From: JABCYV01 sp963729325
GTDB taxonomy: Bacteria; Acidobacteriota; Terriglobia; Terriglobales; Acidobacteriaceae
Assembly (NCBI GenBank): GCA_963729325.1
Contig: CAVSNS010000007.1
Coordinates: 152,116-216,115 of the forward strand
Direction of reading: 5' to 3'
Length of the DNA stretch: 64,000 bases
Shown piece after piece: positions 48,958 to 57,821 of the stretch. Position 1 is the first letter of the stretch. The number at the start of each line of letters is the position of its first letter. Under the pieces are notes generated by a model. It searched no databases, was not told the origin of the DNA, and worked only from the letters and a program-made list of their open reading frames with translations. Made by a program: the position numbers and the translations under genes.

Positions 48958-51519
48958 TCGCGCGTCTCGACCTGGGTGGGTAGAGTGATGTAAAAACTCG
49001 CCCCAGGCTGAGAGTTGTCGGCAGCCCACAAACGGCCGCCATGCGATTCCACGATAGAGCGGCTGATCCGAAGTCCCATGCCGGTGCCGTGAGGTTTGGT
49101 GGTAAAGAAGGCATTAAAGACTTGGTCCGCCTGCTGCGGCGGGAGCCCGACGCCGGTATCGCTGATCGAGAGCATCAGTTGGCCGTCTTCGGCCTGCTGC
49201 GAGCGGATGATTAGTTCGCGCGTCCCATCTGCATCTTTCATCGCGTCGATGCCGTTGATCATGAGGTTCATCAGCACTTGCTGCAATTGAACGCGATCGG
49301 CCATGACTTGCGGAAGATCTGCCAGTTCCGTCCGAATTGATACAGAGTACCGCGTTGCCTCGCCGTGCAAAAGGACGATCATCTCCCGAATGACTTCATT
49401 TACATCAACTAACTCCCGTTGCGGAGTACCTTTCTTGAACAGCAGCCGGATCCGACTGATGATTTCCCCAGCACGGGTTGCGTCTTTGACGATCCTCGAC
49501 GCAGCCTGGCGCGCCTCTTCCACATCCGGACGATCGCGTGTAAGCCATCGCAGGCATGTATTGGCGTCGGTGACGGCGGCGGCAATTGGTTGATTCACTT
49601 CATGCGCCAGGGAGGCGGTCAGCTCGCCCATCGTGGTCACCCTGTTTATGTGCGCGAGGTCCGCCTGTAGCTGCCGCAATCTCTCGCGCTCTTCACCCGC
49701 CAGCTTACGTTCAATCGCAATGCCAGCGAGGTGGGTGGCCATTTCCAGGGCGCGGGTCTCAGCCGGGCTCGGACTACGCGGTTCGCGGTAATACATGGCA
49801 AATGAGCCCAGCGCCTTGCCTGAATGCGCAAGTATGGGGGTGGACCAGCAGGCGCGCAATCCATAGGGCTCGGCTACACCCCGATACGGCTCCCAGAGCG
49901 GATCTTGGAGAATGTCGGTGACGACAACAGGCTCTCTGCGGTACATGGCCGTGCCGCATGATCCCGCCTTCGGTCCGATGGGAAGGCCATCGATGGCGTC
50001 AATGTAAGACTTGGGAAGGGTAGGAGCAGCGCCGTGCCGCACGTGTTGCCCGTCCTCATCGAGAAGCAGGACAGAGCAAAGCAAGCCGGCAAATTGGGCT
50101 TCCACAACCCGCACCAGCTTCTCCAGTATTTCCTCCAGCGGAGCATCGCGGGCTATCATCTCCAAAATACGGCTCTCTCCGTCACGTAGCGCCTCTGCCC
50201 GCATGCTTTCGGTGACATCCATCAAGGTGCCGACGATCTCAGTGACTTCGCCTGACACATCCATCACAGGGTGAGCGATCGAGTGAAGATGCTTGATTCT
50301 TCCGTCCGGAAGAACAATTCTCCAATCAAACTCAGAATCCTCCCTCAGTGTGGTCTCCAATTTCGCTTTCTGCACGATTGCTGGTCGATCTTCAGGGTGA
50401 ACTCGTTCGAGGATGTCAGACCATGTGGGCTTCATTTTTTCGGAGTCATAGCCGAAGATGCGAAAGGTCTCTTGCGACCAGAAGCGAGCGCCGGTATGCA
50501 CATTCCAGGCCCAACTTCCACTCTGGGTCAGCCTTTGCGCTTGAGCCAAATACCCCTCGCTCCGCATTAGGGCCTCGTCTGCTCGCTTGCGATCCGTGAT
50601 ATCCGTCACCGCTCCCACGAATTCAAAGTCACCCAATTCATCGTTTTTTGAGGGATGACCCACAACTCGAACGTACTTCACTGAGCCGTCCGGCATCATC
50701 AGGCGATGTTCAAAATCAAAAGTCTTCCTATCCTGTGACGCGCGTTCGATTGTCTGTTTCACGAGCGCCGCGTCTTCCGGATGAACCCGTTGGAGAATAA
50801 GTTCCACAGTGGGTTTCGTGGTTCGGTCGTATTGGAAGATTCGAAAGGTTTCCTCTGACCAGATGATCTCGCCAGTGGAAGGTCTCCAGCCGAAGCTTCC
50901 CGTATGACTGAGCCTTTGGGCTTCCGCCAAATATGCTTCACTGCGCCGCAGGTTGTCGTTGACCGTCGTCAGTTGTCTCGTCCGCTCGACGACTCGTTGT
51001 TCGAGCATCTCTGCGATCCGCTTCTGCTCGCCGGAGCGTCGGGCCTCTTGCAATCCAATTCCCGCATGGTTGGTCGCGACACGCAGGAGAAGCCGTTCGA
51101 CTTCGGTCGGGAAATCAGCTCGCCGAGAGCCAGCTACCAGCACGCCGACTTCGGGCTGAAGGCCAAGGGAGAACGACGCGATCGAGACTTCACCCTCTCC
51201 CACCGGATCTGGAACCAGGCACCGCGAGCCGGTCTGGCCGTTGGTCAACCAGCGGTCGAGAGCTTGACCGAATTGCTGCGGGCTGAAGGGAGGAATGCTG
51301 GTGATCACCCGACCGAACCACCTCGATTGGCGGACCATCACTCGCGTCGCTCAGCCGCGCATACGCGAAATCGAGGCGTAACATGGTGAGGAGCACGTCG
51401 AGCAGAGTGCCGAGGATCTGGGATGACTCGCTGCCACTCCAAATCGCGGGAAGCGCCAGAACACTGATCAGATCATTGATGCAACTCTGAAGGCGCTTGA
51501 TCTCGGCTGTACTTTCCAT
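48954..51519 (-). CDS. Soluble multi-sensor histidine kinase (GAF-PAS-PAS-GAF), frameshifted
   Basis: About 855 residues with no membrane helix. An N-terminal GAF-like domain starts at ATG 51519 (IKRLQSCINDLISVLALPA) and continues after a frame change near 51320. Two PAS/PAC units follow (HTGSFGWRPSTGEIIWSEET and SGSWAWNVHTGARFWSQET), then a GAF domain (AGSCGTAMYRREPVVVTDI), HisKA with SLAHEVNQPI, and an ATPase domain with NLMINGIDAM and GTGMGLRISRS. The start lies 15 bp after the restored stop of the MEDS gene, so the MEDS protein, kinase and regulator form one operon. Confidence 0.9.
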
Positions 51520-51533
51520 TTCCCACTTCCGGG

Positions 51534-52232
51534 TCAGGCCGCTGACGGTGACGCCGTGTTGCGGGTGGTGTGCCGGTTACGCAGCTCCCGCAAGAATTCG
51601 TCCGGCGGAACGAAGAAGGGGTTCTCCTGGAGGATGCCGCCGATGATGATCATCGGGTGGGTCCGCATGATGTCGACGACGATCTGCCCGCCAAACTTGG
51701 CGAGATCGTAGATTCATATGACCGGGTCCTTATAGCGAGGCAAAACATAGTTCAGTCTCGTCTCATACTCAACCAGATCGTCGACGCCCGGCCGATCTTC
51801 GAGCGCCCATTCCATGTGCGCGACCAGCCGGGTGCGGGCGAACCCTTGCTGCTTGCCCCCGTCGAGGACCTCCTGGATCAGAGCGAGCATCCGGTCCTGA
51901 TCGAAGTGACCATCGCGGAGATACGCATCAGCCCAGTTGCGTAGCTCGAACTGACCTCTCGTTTCCGCTGTGTCCACATCTATGCCGGCTGACGCCAGCC
52001 TTAGGCGGTGCTCCGAGCGTAGCTTGGGATCGACGATGTGGAACGCCTTCTCGCCCCGCTCGAAACCGTCTTTGATGAATGGAAGCAGCACCCGGTATTC
52101 TTCGTCGGGGTTATGAAAAAAGGCGCAGACGTGGCGCTGCGCGTCAAGCACCGAGCCCGCGAACCGAATGGGTTGGCTGGCCTCACCCGGCGCTCTTTCA
52201 CTGGACTTCACACGATCATGAGTGGGATCCAT
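51534..52232 (-). CDS. MEDS-domain (DcmR-type sensory) protein, frameshifted
   Basis: About 232 residues. HVCAFFHNPDEEYRVLLPFIKDGFERGEKAFHIVDP opens the MEDS fold known from the DcmR regulator and from signalling proteins of methylotrophs and methanogens. FARTRLVAHMEWALE follows; after a frame change near 51716 comes DLAKFGGQIVVDIMRTHPM, then the conserved end (NPFFVPPDEFLRELR). No DNA-binding domain. The start is ATG at 52232 behind AGGAGG. It leads a MEDS-kinase-regulator operon and may be its ligand sensor; the ligand is unknown. Confidence 0.8.
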
Positions 52233-52517
52233 AGAGTCCTCCTTCGGACACGCGGCGCATGCTGCAGCCGCTCGCGGCATGGAAGGAATCGTCGGAACCT
52301 GTTGCCTCCACCCAGCCCCAACAACCCTGCCAACGGCAAATCATGCGACCAGGCTGCCGTAATTATCCAAAGGGATTTTACGCTCATCGAGCGCCTGGAA
52401 GCGGAGGATTTCGGCAGAAGGGAATTCGGCTTTGTGGTACCAGGCTCGTCGGGCGGGGCGCGAGGGACTCGGACCTTTCAGATCAAGATTGTGAGCTGTG
52501 CACTCGGAGACTCGTGC

Positions 52518-52877
52518 TTATGAGACAACGGGCTCCGCGGTCAGCAAATGGTGTAACGCGCAGGTAAGTTTATCTGTGCTCATGCACTCGGCTGTTGATG
52601 AGGATGAGCTGTCAATCTGATCACTGCACTGGAGCATTAAGGGAACGTCTGGGCGAATTTCCCTTAGGCTCTCTGTCACGTCAAAGCTGGCCTGCTCTTT
52701 CGAACGGTTATCGAGCACGACGGCAGCGACTGAATGCATGACGTATAGCAGGGCGACCCCTTCTGTTGGGCTGTTTGCGCTCACAATCTCATATCCCATT
52801 TCTTCGAGTTCGGCTAAAGCCGAATTGCTATTGCTCTCTCCGTCGGTTATGTAAAGAATTGTTTTGTGCTCCATCAT
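52518..52877 (-). CDS. Degenerate receiver-domain protein
   Basis: About 119 residues. TILYITDGESNSNSALAELEEMGYEIV resembles the first half of a receiver with an altered acidic pocket; AAVVLDNRSKEQASFDVTESLREIRPDVPLMLQCS contains the phospho-Asp position. The conserved Thr and Lys are missing, and a Ser-rich loop (SSSSST) replaces helix 4. Probably a pseudo-receiver. ATG at 52877 or 52874. Upstream of the MEDS operon, separated by 285 bp without recognised features. Confidence 0.65.
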   Translation of the reverse strand: MMEHKTILYITDGESNSNSALAELEEMGYEIVSANSPTEGVALLYVMHSVAAVVLDNRSKEQASFDVTESLREIRPDVPLMLQCSDQIDSSSSSTAECMSTDKLTCALHHLLTAEPVVS

Positions 52878-52962
52878 CTTTCGCCTTCGTCTGTTGACAT
52901 GTTTCGCAAGCGGGCCCGGGTCCTCCAACCCGGGCCCTGACGAGCGAATGTCAGTCCATACA

Positions 52963-53442
52963 TTAGTTGCCAGATCCGGTAGTCTTGGAATCGGCCGTTG
53001 GTTGTTGGTTGGCTACGATAGTCAGCTGAGTGTCCTGAGCCAGTAACTTCTCCTGTTGACCGGAATATACGAACTCATGACCGGTTTCGCGTCCGGGATA
53101 GAACCACTTCAGGAGGGCATCGGGTCCTCCGGATTCCGGCTCTGCCAATGTGACCGCGGTATCATCGGTTGTTTCCTGACGCTGCGTTGCATTGGTCAGA
53201 AAGGTTCCGTACAGGATAGACCTGTCCGCGCTGAAGATCTGCACGATAGCTCGGTCAGAACTACTGTCGGCCAACTGGAATACGTACGTTCCGGCGGGTA
53301 GGACCTGCCCCGGGACCTGGATGGGCTCACTGAAAGTAAGTATGGTGGCTTGGTCAAACTCGTCGGCGTGAGCAGCGAGTTCGAAAAAAAGCGTAAACGC
53401 AATGATCAAACCTAAGACAATGTAACCTCTGTTGATTTTCAT
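52963..53442 (-). CDS. Small exported beta-rich protein
   Basis: 159 residues. Signal peptide 1-26 (GYIVLGLIIAFTLFFELAAHA), then ATILTFSEPIQVPGQVLPAGTYVFQLADS, DRAIVQIFSADRSILYGTF and LLKWFYPGRETGHEFVYS. This pattern belongs to a family repeated many times in acidobacterial genomes, with no known function. ATG at 53442 has a strong AAGGAGATATACC leader, and a -24/-12-like element sits just upstream. Confidence 0.75.
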   Translation of the reverse strand: MKINRGYIVLGLIIAFTLFFELAAHADEFDQATILTFSEPIQVPGQVLPAGTYVFQLADSSSDRAIVQIFSADRSILYGTFLTNATQRQETTDDTAVTLAEPESGGPDALLKWFYPGRETGHEFVYSGQQEKLLAQDTQLTIVANQQPTADSKTTGSGN

Positions 53443-53784
53443 TTCGGTATATCTCCTTCGAAAGCACCTATTGCACGCCTCGTTCCAGTCAAAAAGAACA
53501 TCCGACGAGGTCAACAAACTTAATAGATCCACGCACTTTCAGACTTGAATCCTGCGAACTTCACGCCTGTAGTTCGTTTTCGAAATGTGAACGGGGCATC
53601 AAGACTGTCCAAATGCCGACGCAGCTATCACTCCGCGGACACTCTGAGCCGGGAACTGGGGACTAGACGGCGCGCAAAGCCTTGTGGCACGGTCAATCCA
53701 CGTTTGGAGATCTGCATGCAATCAAGAGTCGCGACGCTCGAATGGTCGGACAAGGTGAGTGAAACTAAAAAGGACGGAGTTGGG
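53443..53784. other. Divergent intergenic region, 342 bp
   Basis: Between the exported protein (minus) and the metallothionein (plus). It holds a sigma-54-like element on the minus strand (53473-53487) and, on the plus strand, TGGCACG at 53685 without a matching -12. No RNA gene was seen. Confidence 0.4.
53473..53487 (-). promoter_or_regulatory. Candidate sigma-54 (-24/-12) promoter
   Basis: On the minus strand TGGAACGAGGCGTGC fits TGGCACG-N4-TTGC with two mismatches and the correct GG-to-GC spacing. It is 31 bp upstream of the ATG at 53442. Confidence 0.35.
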
Positions 53785-53985
53785 ATGACAAATCTAAAGA
53801 CGAAAAAGTGCGCGCACATACCATGTTTATGCAATGTGCCAATTGGAGAAGAATTCTGCGGAGAATCGTGTCGTGACGCAGGCAGCGAAGATGTGGAAAT
53901 CGCCTGTCAATGCGACCATCCGGCGTGTCCACTCACGTTTCGGGGTTTTGTGGGTGAGGACGCTGCCGGCTGGGCCAGCTCATAA
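53785..53985 (+). CDS. Bacterial metallothionein-like protein
   Basis: 66 residues with nine Cys and two His: KCAHIPCLCNVPIGEEFCGESC and CQCDHPACP. The order of C-x-H-x2-C-x-C, FCxxxC and CxCxHxxC matches bacterial metallothioneins (SmtA/BmtA family), which hold Zn, Cd or Cu in a four-metal cluster. The last about 15 residues are an extra tail. ATG at 53785 after GGAG. Cytosolic metal buffer. Confidence 0.85.
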   Translation: MTNLKTKKCAHIPCLCNVPIGEEFCGESCRDAGSEDVEIACQCDHPACPLTFRGFVGEDAAGWASS

Positions 53986-54064
53986 CGAAAGAGCCGGTGC
54001 GCCGCCCAGTCATGCTGTCTCGGTCGGCAAGCTGTGATGCGGCCGCGCCGCAGGAGAATTCATT

Positions 54065-55123
54065 GTGAACTTTCTAAAACAAACTTTGTCGCTTTTTCTT
54101 TCCGGTTGTCTTTTATTAACCACTGTGCCTGGAGCCATCGCGGATCAGGCGAATCAGCCTGCCGCGCAGCCCCCGGTTCAGGCTGCACAACAGACTCCGG
54201 AACAACTGCAACAACTGGTCGCGCCGATCGCATTGTACCCGGATGCCTTGGTGGCGCAGATCCTCGCAGCCTCCACTTATCCCGATCAAGTTGTGGAAGC
54301 AGATCGGTGGCTGCAACAACATCCCGAGCTTAAGGGAGAACAACTGGGCCAGGAAGTCGATAAACAACCCTGGGATCCCAGCGTCAAGGCACTCACTGAG
54401 TTTCCTTCCGTGCTCGCCAACATGGACAAGAATCTCTCCTGGACTTCCTCGCTTGGCGATGCGTACGTCAACCAACAGCAAGACGTGATGGACGCTGTTC
54501 AGGTAATGCGCGACCGCGCGGAGAAGGCGGGCAACCTACAGAGTACATCGCAGGAAAAGGTGAGCAAGCAGGGTAAAACCATTGTGATCGAACCAGCTGA
54601 CCCTGAGGTGGTTTACGTGCCCGAATATGATCCTTGGCTTGTGTATGGAGCGCCCATCGGGGTCTGGCCTGGCTGGTACTCGTATCCGGGACTGTTCCTT
54701 GCAGGCCCGGGAATTGCCTTTGGCTTCGGCTTTGGAATCGGTCTCTTTGGCGGGTTCGGCTGGGGTTGGCACCACTGGGGATCCGATTGGCATCACCACG
54801 GTATTGATTTCGACCACCACGGCTACGTTTCCCACAGCAGAATTTTCGTGAATCGCAATAACTTCAACCGCGCGGGCGGATTTCATGGCGGCGCCGGATT
54901 TCACGGTGGCGTACCGGCAAGAGGATTCGCCGGTGGCCAGCACGTATTCGCGGCACCACATGCTCAGGCTGGTACACATTCGGGTGCATTCAGCGGCTTT
55001 AATCATGGAGGAGTCGCGAGAGGCTTCTCCTCTCGCGGGCAGTCGAGCTTTGGCGGAGGTTTCCACGGAGGCGGCGGCTTTCACGGAGGCGGAGGCGGTC
55101 ACAGTGGTGGCGGTCACAGGTAA
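54065..55123 (+). CDS. DUF3300 exported Gly/His-rich protein
   Basis: 352 residues. Signal peptide 1-26, then the DUF3300 domain: LVAPIALYPDALVAQILAAS, STYPDQVVEADRWLQQH, PWDPSVKALTEFPSVLANM, QQQDVMDAVQVMR and a PEVVYVPEYDPWLVYG box. The C-terminal 120 residues are Gly/His/Phe-rich repeats (HHWGSDWHHHG, GGFHGGAGFHGG), which could bind metal. GTG at 54065 behind AGGAG. DUF2950 follows 47 bp on; the two are commonly paired, function unknown. Confidence 0.85.
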   Translation: MNFLKQTLSLFLSGCLLLTTVPGAIADQANQPAAQPPVQAAQQTPEQLQQLVAPIALYPDALVAQILAASTYPDQVVEADRWLQQHPELKGEQLGQEVDKQPWDPSVKALTEFPSVLANMDKNLSWTSSLGDAYVNQQQDVMDAVQVMRDRAEKAGNLQSTSQEKVSKQGKTIVIEPADPEVVYVPEYDPWLVYGAPIGVWPGWYSYPGLFLAGPGIAFGFGFGIGLFGGFGWGWHHWGSDWHHHGIDFDHHGYVSHSRIFVNRNNFNRAGGFHGGAGFHGGVPARGFAGGQHVFAAPHAQAGTHSGAFSGFNHGGVARGFSSRGQSSFGGGFHGGGGFHGGGGGHSGGGHR

Positions 55124-55170
55124 TTCGATCCATTAATGCAACGAAAGTGATGATAGGGAGAATAGAAATC

Positions 55171-56034
55171 ATGCAAACCAACAATATGACGCTTGAAACA
55201 TTTGAAACATTTGTCCTGAGACTTGCCTGCGGGTTCGCATCCGCTGTCCTTTTTCTGCTGTTGCTGATTGTCATGGGCTTCGCCACATCGAGCTTTGCCC
55301 AGGAATCACAACTAAAAAAGTTCTCGTCTCCCGGCGAAGCCAGTAATGCTCTCTTTGAAGCTGCGGAAAAAGAAGATGAGCCGGCCCTGGAAGCGATTCT
55401 GGGAGCAGGAAAGGAAGTGACTTCGTCGAGCGACGAAGTTGAGGACAAGCTCGAACGTGAGCAGTTCTGCCAGAAATATCGAGAGATGCACCGTCTGGTC
55501 CAAGAACCCGACGGGAGCACGGTGCTGTACATCGGCGCAGAAAACTGGCCCTTTCCGATCCCGCTGGTCTCAAACAATGGTGCATGGCACTTCGATTCCG
55601 AGACCGGCCGGGATGAAATCAGGTTCCGCAGAATTGGAGAGAACGAGGCTACCGCAATCCAAGTGTGTGAGGAATTCGCAATGGCGAAGAATCAAGCCGA
55701 TTTAAAGGCAGCCAGCGAAGACCCGATCACCCGATTCGCCGAGAGCCTGGCTTCCGCCGCTGCAGCGAATACCGACAACAAAGAGTCCAATCCCTTCCAC
55801 GGTTACTACTTTCGGGTGATGCCAGGGAATCCCGTATCGGACGTGAGTGGCCACGGCGCTAAAAGAGGTTTGGCGTTGATCGCGTATCCCGTGGAGTACC
55901 AGTCATCCGGGGTCAAGACCTTCGTAGTGACCCAGAAGGGGATCGTCTTCGAAAAAGACCTCGGGCCTGCAACAACGACAGTCGCACCACAGATGAAAGC
56001 CCGCACCGGTTCAGATTGGCGCCCGGCGGTATGA
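55171..56034 (+). CDS. DUF2950 family exported protein
   Basis: About 287 residues. Hydrophobic signal 18-43 (ASAVLFLLLLIVMGFATSSFA), then FSSPGEASNALFEAAEKEDEPAL, GAENWPFPIPLV, GAWHFDSETGRDEIRFRRIGENE, FHGYYFRVMPG and GLALIAYPVEYQSSGVKTFVV, the DUF2950 hallmarks. ATG at 55171 is preferred because GGGAG is correctly placed; 55150 is an alternative. Same operon as the DUF3300 gene. Confidence 0.85.
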   Translation: MQTNNMTLETFETFVLRLACGFASAVLFLLLLIVMGFATSSFAQESQLKKFSSPGEASNALFEAAEKEDEPALEAILGAGKEVTSSSDEVEDKLEREQFCQKYREMHRLVQEPDGSTVLYIGAENWPFPIPLVSNNGAWHFDSETGRDEIRFRRIGENEATAIQVCEEFAMAKNQADLKAASEDPITRFAESLASAAAANTDNKESNPFHGYYFRVMPGNPVSDVSGHGAKRGLALIAYPVEYQSSGVKTFVVTQKGIVFEKDLGPATTTVAPQMKARTGSDWRPAV

Positions 56035-56096
56035 CGCTAAACAGACGAGCCCGCCGCGGGACGATCACACTTGTGGCCTGAACCTTTTTCTCCCTG

Positions 56097-56864
56097 ATGA
56101 GTGTTAGCAATACCGGGAGGGCATTTTGTTCGAGAACCATGCGAAAACGGGAAAATCATACGACACCGAAACCGACGGATACTCCGTTGTTTCCATTTTG
56201 GCTTGAGGACCGGGGACTGAGCTTCTTCCTTGGATTTCTGGTGCTCATCACTATTTTTGTTCCGATGATTCGTCTGTCACGGCCTGGGCGAATAGGATTG
56301 GACCTGATTTTCGCATTCATGCTTTTCTCGGGAGCTGTCGCGACTATTCGACAGAAAGCCCTCATGTTTCTAATTGTCGCGGTGACTGTCCTCGAGTTCG
56401 CGGCGGACTTGATCGTCGAATTCAACTCATCACTCGCCCACTTCGGCTGGGATACAGCGCTGAAGATATCCGGCTTGGCCATTCTGGTCGTGATGACACT
56501 GAAGCATACGTTTCGCCCGGGTCCCGTTAGCGTACACCGCGTGATGGGTGGGGTAGCTGCATACTTGCTGATCGGTCTGACTTGGGCGTTCGGGTATAAG
56601 CTACTGATGGAAACGCGTCCGGACGCAATCCATTTCGAGTCATCGCTCGCGGGAGTTCCTACAGGTGAACCAAGCCGCTTGATTTACTTCAGCTTCTCCA
56701 CGCTCACCAGCGTAGGCTACGGTGATGTTCACCCAGTGCATCGCATTGCGCGATCGCTGGCGACGGCGGAGGCGCTCATCGGACAGCTCTATCCCTCGAT
56801 TCTGATCGCAACCCTGGTCGGTCTGTCGTTACACGCCCGAGCCAATGCCGGGACGGGAGGTTGA
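56097..56864 (+). CDS. Two-pore-helix potassium channel (Ion_trans_2)
   Basis: 255 residues. Five or six hydrophobic segments; the pore has the K+ selectivity filter TLTSVGYGD (202-210) between helices GGVAAYLLIGLTWAFGYKLL and LIGQLYPSILIATLVGLSLHA. There is no cytosolic RCK domain, so gating must differ from KtrA/TrkA-type channels. The aldo/keto reductase gene begins 67 bp after its stop. Confidence 0.87.
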   Translation: MSVSNTGRAFCSRTMRKRENHTTPKPTDTPLFPFWLEDRGLSFFLGFLVLITIFVPMIRLSRPGRIGLDLIFAFMLFSGAVATIRQKALMFLIVAVTVLEFAADLIVEFNSSLAHFGWDTALKISGLAILVVMTLKHTFRPGPVSVHRVMGGVAAYLLIGLTWAFGYKLLMETRPDAIHFESSLAGVPTGEPSRLIYFSFSTLTSVGYGDVHPVHRIARSLATAEALIGQLYPSILIATLVGLSLHARANAGTGG

Positions 56865-56931
56865 GCTGCAGAGAGTGAAGCCGATCGCACGCGGCGAGCA
56901 TCTCACAAACAGAGTAACTTGGAGAGTGAAG

Positions 56932-57816
56932 ATGAAAGAGAAAATCGAAAAAATGAGCCTGCCGGCCGCTAGCGCCGGAACAATCGCTGTTGGTGGCGAA
57001 CTCACCGTTAACTGTCTCGGCTTCGGGGCTATGCGCATTACCGGCGACGGAATTTGGGGGCCACCCAAAGATCCGGCGGCGGTGATCGCGGTTCTTCGCC
57101 GAGCCATCGAGCTGGGAGTCAACTTCATCGATACTGCTGATTCGTACGGTCCTAATGTGAGCGAAGAGCTGATCGCCGAGGCGCTGGCGCCATACCCAAA
57201 GGACCTTGTCATTGCGACCAAAGGTGGATGGAATCGACCCGGGCCGAACCAATGGACCCACGATGCCACCCCGGCGCACTTGCGTGAGGCTTTGGAAGGC
57301 AGTCTGAAGCGACTGCGACTCGACCGAATTGACGTCTACCAGTTGCACGCGCCTGATCCCGTTGTGCCTTTCGACGCTTCAGTTGAAACCTTGGCTAACC
57401 TGCAAATGGAGGGAAAGATCCGTTTGATCGGGCTATCCAATGTCACCGTCGAACACATCGAGCGGGCGCGGAAAATCGTACACATCGTGTCAGTGCAGAA
57501 CCGGTACAGTTTTGCTGATCGCGAGTGGGACCACGTCGTGGATTATTGCGAACGCAACAGGATCGCGTTCATCCCATGGTTTCCGCTGGGAGCAGGAACC
57601 GTCGCGGGCAGGCTGCTAGAGAGGATTGCGAAAGCTCGCGGGGTGAAACCGATCCAGGTCGCGTTGGCGTGGTTGCTGAAGCGGTCTCCGGTAATGTTGC
57701 CCATCCCCGGAACTTCCTCAGTTTCGCATCTTGAGGAGAATGTGCAGGCAGCATCGCTGCAGTTGACTGAGGAAGAATACTCGGAGCTCACCGGAACTGC
57801 CGCACTGGCTTCCTAA
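56932..57816 (+). CDS. Aldo/keto reductase
   Basis: About 294 residues, cytosolic. ELTVNCLGFGAMRITGDG opens the barrel; NFIDTADSYGPNVSEELIAEAL holds the catalytic Asp and Tyr, VIATKGGW the Lys, and RIDVYQLHAPDP the His. IPIPGTSSVSHLEENV-like text near the end (LPIPGTSSVSHLEENVQAA) is the NADPH-binding segment. The family reduces small aldehydes. ATG at 56932 behind GGAGAG. Next gene starts 5 bp after its stop. Confidence 0.9.
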   Translation: MKEKIEKMSLPAASAGTIAVGGELTVNCLGFGAMRITGDGIWGPPKDPAAVIAVLRRAIELGVNFIDTADSYGPNVSEELIAEALAPYPKDLVIATKGGWNRPGPNQWTHDATPAHLREALEGSLKRLRLDRIDVYQLHAPDPVVPFDASVETLANLQMEGKIRLIGLSNVTVEHIERARKIVHIVSVQNRYSFADREWDHVVDYCERNRIAFIPWFPLGAGTVAGRLLERIAKARGVKPIQVALAWLLKRSPVMLPIPGTSSVSHLEENVQAASLQLTEEEYSELTGTAALAS

Positions 57817-57821
57817 GGCGT

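Noticed and set aside
53685..53700. TGGCACG as a sigma-54 promoter for the metallothionein
   Set aside because: The -24 half is perfect but the -12 half reads ATCC instead of TTGC, so the essential GC is lost.
54015..54035. CGGCAAG...ATGC ahead of the DUF3300 gene as a -24/-12 promoter
   Set aside because: Spacing is one base too long and the first T is missing.
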